Positions 49,313-56,676 of a stretch of DNA of 64,000 bases are shown here, piece after piece. Within the stretch, counting starts at the first letter, position 1. Every line of letters begins with the position of its first letter. The stretch comes from JACJWR01 sp963752505 (lineage in GTDB: Bacteria; Actinomycetota; Actinomycetes; S36-B12; UBA10799). The stretch covers positions 186,001 to 250,000 of the forward strand of contig CAVVYM010000010.1 of the NCBI GenBank assembly GCA_963752505.1, given 5' to 3'. The position numbers and the translations under genes were made by a program. The notes under the pieces are model-generated. The model had not been told where the DNA came from, searched no databases, and was given only the letters and a program-made list of their open reading frames with translations.

Positions 49313-50011
49313 ATGCGACTGTTGATCGCTGATTGCCAGGTGGACTACGCGGGGCGTCTTGCCGCCCATTTGCCGCTTGCTACCCGTTTGATCCTGCTCA
49401 AGGCCGACGGGTCGGTGTCGGTGCATGCCGATGACCGTGCGTACAAGCCGCTGAACTGGATGAGTCCGCCCTGCACCTTGACCATCGAAGCCGGTGAGGG
49501 CGTCGGGGACTCTGCAGCGCCGGACTTCGACATCGTCTGGCGGGTGGTGAACAAGGCCGGCGAGGAGTTGCGCATCAGCATCGCCACGGTGCACGCCGAT
49601 GTGAACCATGAACTGGGCCCCGATCCCGGGTTGGTCAAGGACGGGGTCGAGTCGCACCTACAGGAGTTGCTCGCGCTGCACGTGGAGACCCTGGGGGAGG
49701 GCTGGCAGTTGGTTCGCCGGGAGTATCCGACTGCCATCGGGCCGGTCGACTTGCTATGCCGCGACTCCCAGGGAGCGGCGGTAGCGGTTGAAATCAAACG
49801 CCGTGGGGAAATCGACGGAGTGGAACAACTCACCCGCTACCTCGATCTGCTCAATCGGGATCCGATGCTGGCGCCGGTGGCGGGGGTGTTCGCGGCGCAG
49901 GAGATCAAACCGCAGGCTCGGGTCCTGGCCGAGGATCGTGGGATCCGGTGCGTCGTGCTCGACTACGACGACCTGCGTGGCATTGACGATCCAACGCTGC
50001 GGCTGTTCTGA
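49313..50011 (+). CDS. nucS: Mismatch-specific endonuclease NucS/EndoMS
   Basis: A 232-residue enzyme of the MutS/MutL-independent mismatch repair of actinobacteria and archaea, cutting both strands at G-T, G-G and T-T mismatches. The N-terminal DNA-binding domain starts MRLLIADCQVDYAGRLAAHLP. The RecB-like nuclease core is GPVDLLCRDSQGAAVAVEIKRRGEIDGVEQLTRYLDLLNRD with the D...ExK catalytic set. The C-terminal TLRLF is the sliding-clamp-binding tail known for this family. I start at ATG 49313 (leaderless); upstream in-frame codons overlap the barrel gene. Confidence 0.95.
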   Translation: MRLLIADCQVDYAGRLAAHLPLATRLILLKADGSVSVHADDRAYKPLNWMSPPCTLTIEAGEGVGDSAAPDFDIVWRVVNKAGEELRISIATVHADVNHELGPDPGLVKDGVESHLQELLALHVETLGEGWQLVRREYPTAIGPVDLLCRDSQGAAVAVEIKRRGEIDGVEQLTRYLDLLNRDPMLAPVAGVFAAQEIKPQARVLAEDRGIRCVVLDYDDLRGIDDPTLRLF

Positions 50012-50012
50012 T

Positions 50013-50038
50013 CCGCGTGGCCGGACGTCGGCACGCGG
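50013..50038 (+). terminator. Stem-loop after nucS
   Basis: CCGCGTGGCCG pairs with CGGCACGCGG with one bulged G, 1 base after the nucS stop. No U run. Confidence 0.45.
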
Positions 50039-50144
50039 ACTCTCCCGGCTCGACTCCAAGGGGGTCCCGCCAGGCGTGTCGGGTCGTGATGGAACACTGG
50101 CATCAGACCGGAAGGCCGGGCAATTTCTCGTTGGAGGCTCAAGC

Positions 50145-51923
50145 ATGTCGGCGATCGAATCGGTGGGGTTGGCAGGTTTCGGAACGATGGGCTCGGGCAT
50201 TGCCGAGGTGGTGGCGCGTGCCGGGATCCCAGTGGTCGCCTACGTCCCGAACCCCCGGGCTGAGGCCATCGGCCGTGCGCGCCTCGAGTTCTCGACCGAG
50301 CGCGCGGTGGCTGGCGGCAAGCTCACGAGCGACGAGCGCGACTCGATTCTGGGCCTGGTCACCACTACGACGTCTGCGAATGACCTCGCCGACGTTGACC
50401 TCGTGATTGAGGCGGTTCCCGAGGACCTCGAATTGAAGAAGGAGGTGCTCGCCGAACTCGACGCCGTGGTCAAGCCGGAAGCGATCTTCGCTTCGAATAC
50501 TTCGGCTCTGCGGATCACCGAGATGGCCGTTGCCACCGAACGCCCGAGCCGGGTGATCGGCATGCACTTCTTCAACCCGGCGCCGGTGCTCGACTTCGTC
50601 GAACTCGTGACGACCGTCGCTACCGACGAGGGAGCGCTCGACGCGGCGAAGGCGTTTCTCGACCAGATCGGACGCTCAGTTGTCGAAGTTGGGGACCGTC
50701 CCGGCTTCATCGCGAATTCACTGCTGTTCGGCTACCTGAACCACGCCGTTGAGATGTATTCCGAGAAGTACGCCTCGCGGGAAGACATCGACGCGGCGAT
50801 GCGCTTTGGCTGTGGCTACCCCATGGGTCCGCTGGCGCTGCTGGACCTGATCGGCCTCGACACCGCCTACGACGTGCTTGACGCCATGTACCACGACTCC
50901 CGCGACGTGCTGCACGCGCCTTGTCCGCTGCTCAAACAGTTCATCACCGCCGGGCGGCTCGGTCGCAAGTCCGGTCAGGGCTTCTACACCTACGAGACCC
51001 CCGGTTCGTCGACAGTGGTTGACGATGAACTCACCCCGGCCGCAGGCGGCGACGCCAACGCCACTCTGCGCCCCATCTCGCTGGTCGGCGTGGTAGGTAC
51101 GGGCACCATGGCCTCGGGCATCGTCGAGGTTTTCGCCAAGTCCGGCTATGACGTGATTTTCGTGGCGCGCAGCGAGGCCAAGGTCGAGGGCGTGAAGGCG
51201 GCCATCAGCAAGTCGCTGAATCGTGCGGTCAGCAAGGGCCGGATGACCGAGGAGGCCCGCGACGAGGTGCTCGCTCGGGTCACCGGGGCCACCGAGCGCG
51301 AGGCTCTGGCGGACGTCGACATCGTGGTGGAGGCCATCGCGGAAGACCTCTCCATCAAGTTGGACCTGTTCCGCGACCTCGACCGCATCTGCAAGCCCGG
51401 CGCCATCCTGGCCACCACGACGTCGTCGCTGCCTGTGATCGCGATGGCCGCGGTGACGGAGCGGCCCGAGGATGTCATCGGAATGCACTTCTTCAACCCG
51501 GCGCCGATCATGAAACTGGTCGAGGTAGTCACCACTATCGCAACCTCGGATGACGTCACGGCCACGGTCGTCGACCTGACGAAGAAGGTGCGCAAGCACC
51601 CGGTGCTCTGCGGTGACCGCGCTGGCTTCATCGTCAACGCGTTGCTGTTCCCCTACCTCAACGACGCGGTGCGCATGGTCGAGGCCCACTACTCGACGAT
51701 CGACGCCGTGGACTCGGCAATGACCAAGGGCTGCTCGTTGCCCATGGGCCCCTTCGCCTTGCTCGATGTGGTCGGCAACGACGTTTCGCTGGCGATCCAG
51801 GAGACGCTCTACCGCGAGTTCCGCGAGCCGGGCTACGCGCCTGCTCCGATGCTCCGCGAGATCGTCACCGCGGGCTACCTGGGCCGCAAGACCGGGCGTG
51901 GATTCAGGTCATACGCGCGCTAA
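50145..51923 (+). CDS. Tandem-duplicated 3-hydroxyacyl-CoA dehydrogenase (two full domains in one chain)
   Basis: A 592-residue protein made of two complete 3HCDH units, residues about 1-290 and 308-592. Unit 1: VGLAGFGTMGSGIAEV, FASNTSALRIT, GMHFFNPAPVLDFVELV, GFIANSLLF and LGRKSGQGFYTYE. Unit 2: VGVVGTGTMASGIVEV (third Gly of GxGxxG replaced by Ala), ATTTSSLPVIAM, GMHFFNPAPIMKLVEVV, GFIVNALLF and LGRKTGRGFRSYAR. Both keep the catalytic His-Glu. TTGGAGGCTCAAGC precedes ATG 50145; open frame upstream overlaps nucS. It oxidises or reduces 3-hydroxyacyl-CoAs; substrates unknown. Confidence 0.88.
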   Translation: MSAIESVGLAGFGTMGSGIAEVVARAGIPVVAYVPNPRAEAIGRARLEFSTERAVAGGKLTSDERDSILGLVTTTTSANDLADVDLVIEAVPEDLELKKEVLAELDAVVKPEAIFASNTSALRITEMAVATERPSRVIGMHFFNPAPVLDFVELVTTVATDEGALDAAKAFLDQIGRSVVEVGDRPGFIANSLLFGYLNHAVEMYSEKYASREDIDAAMRFGCGYPMGPLALLDLIGLDTAYDVLDAMYHDSRDVLHAPCPLLKQFITAGRLGRKSGQGFYTYETPGSSTVVDDELTPAAGGDANATLRPISLVGVVGTGTMASGIVEVFAKSGYDVIFVARSEAKVEGVKAAISKSLNRAVSKGRMTEEARDEVLARVTGATEREALADVDIVVEAIAEDLSIKLDLFRDLDRICKPGAILATTTSSLPVIAMAAVTERPEDVIGMHFFNPAPIMKLVEVVTTIATSDDVTATVVDLTKKVRKHPVLCGDRAGFIVNALLFPYLNDAVRMVEAHYSTIDAVDSAMTKGCSLPMGPFALLDVVGNDVSLAIQETLYREFREPGYAPAPMLREIVTAGYLGRKTGRGFRSYAR

Positions 51924-51962
51924 GCCACGCTTCGCCGCGTCGACGCTGACACACTTCCAGTT

Positions 51963-52229
51963 ATGCCCCGCCGCAACCGTCGGGAACGAAGCGACTCGAC
52001 TCCGGTTCGATTCGGTGCCAACCAATGGACAGAGTCCGGCCCCCGAGGGGAGTGGACGGTGCGCGAGTTGCGCGGCAACGACAAGCAGTACGTGTGTCCC
52101 GGATGCAATCAGGTGATTCCGGCCTGGACTGCGCACATCGTGGCGTGGCGTGAGGACACTCTCCTTGCAGAGCAGGCTCGGCGGCACTGGCACAGTCCGT
52201 GTTGGCGGCGTAGTGCCCACACCCGCTGA
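51963..52229 (+). CDS. Small conserved actinobacterial Cys/His protein (putative zinc ribbon)
   Basis: An 88-residue protein with an arginine-rich N-terminus, GEWTVRELRGNDKQYVCPGCNQVIPAWTAHIVAW and a terminal RRHWHSPCWRR. CxxC plus HxHxxC could bind one zinc. It matches a small family found across actinobacteria, often mislabelled ATP/GTP-binding protein. Function unknown. It precedes the alpha/beta hydrolase gene on the same strand. Confidence 0.7.
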   Translation: MPRRNRRERSDSTPVRFGANQWTESGPRGEWTVRELRGNDKQYVCPGCNQVIPAWTAHIVAWREDTLLAEQARRHWHSPCWRRSAHTR

Positions 52230-52247
52230 GGTGCAGCCGCACTCCGG

Positions 52248-52253
52248 TAGCCT
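52248..52253 (+). promoter_or_regulatory. -10 box of a leaderless promoter (alpha/beta hydrolase)
   Basis: TAGCCT, 7 nt before GTG 52261, with no ribosome binding site. Confidence 0.5.
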
Positions 52254-52260
52254 CAATGCC

Positions 52261-53016
52261 GTGGCCACGCCGACTGAGATCACAGCCAGCGCTGTGCTAC
52301 CGGCGCGCAGGGAGCCGTTGTCGCTGGTGACACGTGACGGGCTGCGGCTCGTGGGCGAGGTTGCGCTGCCGGTGGACCGCGAGCCACGAGCCACGATCGT
52401 CTGCCTGCATCCGCTGCCCACGCACGGTGGGATGATGGACTCCCACGTGTTCCGCAAGGCGGCTTGGCGGTTGCCGGCGCTGGCCGACATTGCCGTGGTG
52501 AGGTTCAACATGCGCGGTGCCGCGAGTGGGGCCGGCCGCAGCGAGGGAGAGTTTGACTCCGGGCAAGCCGAAGGCTTGGACCTGCGCGCCGCGGTGGAGT
52601 GGACTCAGGGGGCCGACTTGCCTGCCCCCTGGCTCGTCGGGTGGAGTTTCGGTACCGATGTGGTGCTCAAACACGGCCTGCTCGACGGATTGCCTGGGGC
52701 GATTCTGTTGAGTCCGCCGTTGCGGTTCGCGACTGATTCCGACTTGGCCGGTTGGGCTGCCGACGGTCGGCGACTTGTCGCCCTCGTGCCGGAGTTCGAT
52801 GATTTTCTGACGCCGGTCGAGGCGGCCGTGCGCTTTGCACCGGTGCCACAGCTGCAACTGATCCCGGCGCCGGGTGCCAAGCACTTGTGGGTGGGGGAGT
52901 TGTGGGTCAGGTGGGTGCTCGACACCATCGTTGCGGTGGTGGCTCCCGAGGTGGCGGTTCCGTTGCCGACAACCTGGGACGGGCCGATGGCGCGACACAA
53001 CGACCTGGCGAGCTAG
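52261..53016 (+). CDS. Alpha/beta hydrolase
   Basis: A 251-residue alpha/beta-fold protein. IVCLHPLPTHGG supplies the oxyanion strand, RFNMRGAASGAGRSEGEFDSGQ the RG(A)G region of the KANL3/TEX30-like or alkyl-dienelactone-type subgroup, GWSFGTDV the nucleophile elbow (Ser), LVPEFDDFLTP the acid, and GAKHLWVGE the His. Substrate unknown. I start at GTG 52261 because of the TAGCCT box; an in-frame ATG at 52150 overlaps the preceding gene. Confidence 0.75.
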   Translation: MATPTEITASAVLPARREPLSLVTRDGLRLVGEVALPVDREPRATIVCLHPLPTHGGMMDSHVFRKAAWRLPALADIAVVRFNMRGAASGAGRSEGEFDSGQAEGLDLRAAVEWTQGADLPAPWLVGWSFGTDVVLKHGLLDGLPGAILLSPPLRFATDSDLAGWAADGRRLVALVPEFDDFLTPVEAAVRFAPVPQLQLIPAPGAKHLWVGELWVRWVLDTIVAVVAPEVAVPLPTTWDGPMARHNDLAS

Positions 53017-53023
53017 ACACACG

Positions 53024-53046
53024 TCGGTCGGAGCGTGTCCGACCGA
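53024..53046 (+). terminator. Stem-loop after the alpha/beta hydrolase gene
   Basis: Perfect 9-bp arms TCGGTCGGA (53024-53032) and TCCGACCGA (53038-53046), 5-nt loop, followed by GTTTGAAAC. It lies 7 nt after the stop and upstream of the SDR gene's own AGGAGG. Confidence 0.6.
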
Positions 53047-53073
53047 GTTTGAAACCTAAACAGGAGGTTGATA

Positions 53074-53832
53074 GTGGGCGAGCGATTGACAGGCAAGCGG
53101 GCACTGGTCACCGGCGCTTCACGCGGTATCGGTCGGGCCATTGCACTGGCCTTTGCGGCTGAGGGCGCCCAGGTGGTCGCGCTGGCGCGAAACGGTGAAC
53201 TCCTGGCCGAATTGGTGGCCGACGTTGCGGCTGCCGGCGGCAAGGCCAGCTATCTGGTGTGCGACGTAACCGACCAAGCGGCGGTCGCCGAGGCAACCGC
53301 CGCGATCGTGGCAGATGGCCCCGTCGACATCCTGGTGAACAACGCTGGCGGCAACTCATTCTCCGCGCCGTTGGTGATGATGCGCCCCTCCGGTTGGACC
53401 AAGACCCAAACCCTCAACGTTGACTCGACCTTCTGGATGCTGCAGGGCATCCTGCCCGCGATGGCCGCCGCGGGTGGCGGCTCGGTGATCAACGTCTCGT
53501 CGGTCGCGGGGCTCGCCGGAGCGCCGCTGATGGCTCACTACGGCGCGGCGAAGGCCGCGATCCTGTCGCTCACGCGCAGTGCCGCGTTGGAGGTCGCCTC
53601 CTCAGGGGTGCGGGTCAACGCCCTCGTGCCCGGCTGGGTGGAAACGGATCTCACCGATTTCCTGCGCAACGACGCATCGGTGGAGGCCAACTTGTTGGAT
53701 CGGGTGCCCATGCAGCGGTGGGGGACGCCGGAGGAGATTGCGGCGGCTGCGGTGTTCCTGGCAAGTGCGGACTCGGCTTTCATGACCGGCCAGACCATGG
53801 TCGTGGACGGCGGATTGTCGGTGATGCCCTGA
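53074..53832 (+). CDS. Short-chain dehydrogenase/reductase (FabG-like)
   Basis: A 252-residue classical SDR. TGASRGIGRAIAL binds NAD(P), NNAGG stabilises the core, INVSSVAG gives the Ser and YGAAKAAI the Tyr-x-x-x-Lys. The tail FMTGQTMVVDGG is FabG-like. AGGAGG lies 7 bases before GTG 53074; the upstream TTG 53068 is within that spacer. It could be a 3-oxoacyl-CoA/ACP reductase, and so an alternative acetoacetyl-CoA reductase, but the specificity is not readable. The stop overlaps the next gene's ATG. Confidence 0.85.
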   Translation: MGERLTGKRALVTGASRGIGRAIALAFAAEGAQVVALARNGELLAELVADVAAAGGKASYLVCDVTDQAAVAEATAAIVADGPVDILVNNAGGNSFSAPLVMMRPSGWTKTQTLNVDSTFWMLQGILPAMAAAGGGSVINVSSVAGLAGAPLMAHYGAAKAAILSLTRSAALEVASSGVRVNALVPGWVETDLTDFLRNDASVEANLLDRVPMQRWGTPEEIAAAAVFLASADSAFMTGQTMVVDGGLSVMP

Positions 53833-54569
53833 TGGCCGTCGTCGCATTGCTGCATGCTTTTCCACTCGGGCCGCCCATGTTCGAGGCACAGCGCAAGGCG
53901 CTGGTGGCGGCCGGCCATGAGGTAGTGGTGCCGGATCTGCTCTCGCCGGAACGCGCGTACTCCGGCGACGCTGACCTCGCCGCGATGGCGCGCTACGTCC
54001 TCGGTGTCATGTCGGATCTGGGCCACCGCCAATTCGCGGTGGCGGGGCTGTCGATGGGTGGCTACGTGGCGATGGCGATCCTGCGTAACTCGGCGACCAG
54101 GGTCGACGGATTGGCGCTGCTCGACACGAAGGCAAGCGCCGATTCGGACGCCGCGGCGCGCAACCGCTACGCCTACGCCGATCGGGTGGAATCCGAGGGA
54201 ATGGGGTGGGTGCCCGAGGCGACGCTGGATTCGTTGCTGGGGGAGACTACGCGGGAAACCCGCGCGGTGACGGTCGACCGCGTGCGCGGATGGATCGAGG
54301 CCGCGGACCCCGCCATGGTGGCCTGGGCACAACGGGCGATGGCCGAGCGACCGGATTCGACCCCCGAGCTCCAGGTCTTCCGGCAGCCGTCACTTGTCCT
54401 TGTCGGTCAGGAAGACACTTTGACCCCGCTGCCTGAGGCCCTGTTGATGGCTGAAGCGCTAGGCGGGGCACCGTTGACGCAGATCAGCAGGGCGGGTCAT
54501 CTCTCAAGTGTGGAGAGCCCGAACAAGGTCTCGGAGATGCTCACGACCTGGGCAGATCGGATCTCCTAG
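53832..54569 (+). CDS. Alpha/beta hydrolase
   Basis: A 245-residue alpha/beta-fold enzyme starting VALLHAFPLGPPMF (HxFP oxyanion), with AGLSMGGYVAMAI as nucleophile elbow (Ser), VLVGQEDTLTPL the acid and RAGHLSSVESP the His. It resembles the 3-oxoadipate enol-lactonase/homoserine acetyltransferase-like fold group; substrate unknown. ATG 53832 overlaps the SDR stop (TGATG), so the two probably act in one pathway. Confidence 0.78.
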   Translation: MAVVALLHAFPLGPPMFEAQRKALVAAGHEVVVPDLLSPERAYSGDADLAAMARYVLGVMSDLGHRQFAVAGLSMGGYVAMAILRNSATRVDGLALLDTKASADSDAAARNRYAYADRVESEGMGWVPEATLDSLLGETTRETRAVTVDRVRGWIEAADPAMVAWAQRAMAERPDSTPELQVFRQPSLVLVGQEDTLTPLPEALLMAEALGGAPLTQISRAGHLSSVESPNKVSEMLTTWADRIS

Positions 54570-54592
54570 CGACCTCTGAGGCCACCCTCGGC

Positions 54593-54614
54593 CGGGCGCC
54601 GCTCGGTGCCCGGG
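54593..54614 (+). terminator. Stem-loop after the SDR-hydrolase pair
   Basis: CCGGGCGCC (54593-54601) pairs with GGTGCCCGG (54606-54614) with one G-T pair and a 4-nt loop, 23 nt after the stop; the local run GGGGTTTG follows. Confidence 0.5.
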
Positions 54615-54678
54615 TGACAGGCGGGGTTTGTTCACCGCTGGCTGCGAGTCGCGGTGCCGCCGCTCAACGTGCTAGCCC

Positions 54679-54684
54679 TAGAGT
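54679..54684 (+). promoter_or_regulatory. -10 box for the OatA-like acyltransferase gene
   Basis: TAGAGT 28 nt before the ATG at 54713, with GAGGTTGAGGGG as ribosome binding site between. Confidence 0.4.
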
Positions 54685-54712
54685 GGCCGCAGTTGATGGA
54701 GGTTGAGGGGCA

Positions 54713-56632
54713 ATGACGTCTACCGCGGTTCCACACGCGCAGACGGCTGCTGGCGCGCCCCTGAGCGGGCGCGAGCAGGCCCGATCATCGCTTGATCGGC
54801 CGGCGCCTCCCATGGGCTACGTACCCGGCCTGGACGGAATCCGCGCTATCGCGGTGCTCGGCGTTTTGGTGTTCCACGGAAGTGCACAGTGGCTGCCCGG
54901 TGGCTTCCTCGGTGTTGACGTCTTCTTCGTGCTCTCGGGTTTTCTCATCTCGACGATCCTGCTCGAACAGTTGGGAACACGGGGCTGGGTCGACTTCCGG
55001 GTGTTCTACATCCATCGAGCACGTCGACTGCTGCCTGCGCTGCTGGCCATGCTGGCCATGTCGGCGGTGCTGATCGCGATCTTCGCGCACGACGCTGCGG
55101 CACAGTTCCGACGCACGGTGCTGCCGTCGCTGCTCTACGTCGCCAACTGGGCCTTCATCAACGATGACCTGTCGTACTTCGAGGCCATCGGGCGTCCGGC
55201 GGTCCTACAGCACCTGTGGTCGCTGGCCATCGAGGAGCAGTTCTACCTCCTCTGGCCCCTGGTGCTCCTCCTCATCTTTCGCCGCCGCGGTCGGACTGGG
55301 GTCGGTCGAGTGGCCTTCGGGGTGGCCGTCGCCTCGACTCTGCTGATGGCCGTGCTGTCGGTGATGTGGAACATGCCTGGGGCCTCGGATGCGAGTCGGT
55401 TGTACTTCGGCACCGACACCCACGCGATGAGTCTGCTCGTCGGAGCTGCGCTAGCGGCGGTGTATCGCCCTGGCGCTATGCCTCGGCATTTGCCGATGGT
55501 TCGACGCCTGGCGCTCACCGGAGTCGGGCTGCTGGCGCTCGCCGCAGTGTTGCTGGCCTACTTTCAGGTGACCGAGGACGGCACTTGGCTGTATCGCGGT
55601 GGCTTCCTGGTATTTGCCCTCGCCACGGCGGCGGTGATCACCGTAGTGGCGCATCCTGCGGCGCTCTTGGGTCCGCTGCTGGCGCTTGCTCCGCTGCGCT
55701 ACATCGGCACCCGTTCGTATGGCCTCTACCTGTATCACTGGCCGATCTTCGTGATGGTGCGGCCGTCCATCGATGTGCCGATGGACGCACTGGGCACCTT
55801 CGTGTTGCGAATGGCGCTGACGCTTGCTGTAGCGGAGGTCTCCTACCGCTACCTGGAGATGCCCATCCGTCAAGGCACCGCGTGGCCGGCAGTGAAGCGT
55901 TGGTTCGCCTCAGCGCCCGTGCCAGGCCGTCGAATCGCCCTGACGGCCGGTACCACGATCCTTGCCACAACGGCGGTGGTAGCGGTCATTGCCAATGCGG
56001 AGGCGCCCACTGCGGCGGACTATCTGGGCGGCGTCACGGAGGTGAACGCGGCACCGCTGGAGCCCACGCCGATGGTTGATGCGGCAGGAGCGGCAACGGC
56101 TGAACCGACGGCGCCCACCGCGGTCGACGAGCAGACCACCGCCCCGGCCGCGCTCATTGGCCCCAACACGCCGATGACCGTGGTAGGCGACTCTGTGGCC
56201 GTCGGTGCTGCCACGAGCCTCGCAGCGTTGATGCCCGCAACGACCGTGGATGCGGCTGTGAGTCGCCAGCCGTCGGAGATCCTCGGCCGAATCTCGGAAC
56301 GTCAGGCTGCCAACCTGCTGGATCCGGTCGTGGTGATCCAGGCCGGCACCAACGGTCGGATCGACCAGGCCCAGCTCTCCTCGGTGCTCGATTCGCTGGC
56401 CGACCGGCAGCGCGTCGTGCTCGTCACTTCGGCTGGCCCGCATCCGTGGCAGTCGCAGTCAAACGAGACCATCGCCGAGGTCGCAGGGAAGTATCCGAAC
56501 GTCCGTGTTGCTGACTTCGCCGCGGCCGCGGTGGGTCATCCGGAGTACTTCATCGAGGACGGCGTTCACCTCACGCCGGCCGGGTTGGACGTCTATTCCT
56601 CGCTGATCACCTCGACTGTTCAGGCACCTTGA
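54713..56632 (+). CDS. OatA-like membrane O-acyltransferase fused to SGNH domain
   Basis: A 639-residue protein: cytoplasmic N-terminus (1-35), an Acyltransferase-3 membrane domain with about 10 segments (YVPGLDGIRAIAVLGVLVFHG; FLGVDVFFVLSGFLIS; YIHRARRLLPALL; LQHLWSLAIEEQFYLLWPLVLL), a linker rich in Ala/Pro/Thr (about 435-475) and an extracytoplasmic SGNH domain (VVGDSVAVGAA with Ser; AGTNG; DGVHLTPAG with Asp and His). By family it moves acyl groups across the membrane to peptidoglycan or another glycan. Same strand as, and 44 bases before, the ABC-F gene. Confidence 0.88.
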   Translation: MTSTAVPHAQTAAGAPLSGREQARSSLDRPAPPMGYVPGLDGIRAIAVLGVLVFHGSAQWLPGGFLGVDVFFVLSGFLISTILLEQLGTRGWVDFRVFYIHRARRLLPALLAMLAMSAVLIAIFAHDAAAQFRRTVLPSLLYVANWAFINDDLSYFEAIGRPAVLQHLWSLAIEEQFYLLWPLVLLLIFRRRGRTGVGRVAFGVAVASTLLMAVLSVMWNMPGASDASRLYFGTDTHAMSLLVGAALAAVYRPGAMPRHLPMVRRLALTGVGLLALAAVLLAYFQVTEDGTWLYRGGFLVFALATAAVITVVAHPAALLGPLLALAPLRYIGTRSYGLYLYHWPIFVMVRPSIDVPMDALGTFVLRMALTLAVAEVSYRYLEMPIRQGTAWPAVKRWFASAPVPGRRIALTAGTTILATTAVVAVIANAEAPTAADYLGGVTEVNAAPLEPTPMVDAAGAATAEPTAPTAVDEQTTAPAALIGPNTPMTVVGDSVAVGAATSLAALMPATTVDAAVSRQPSEILGRISERQAANLLDPVVVIQAGTNGRIDQAQLSSVLDSLADRQRVVLVTSAGPHPWQSQSNETIAEVAGKYPNVRVADFAAAAVGHPEYFIEDGVHLTPAGLDVYSSLITSTVQAP

Positions 56633-56676
56633 TGGGGTGGCGGGCGCGCCATTCCACACCGGGATCGGCGTAGTCG

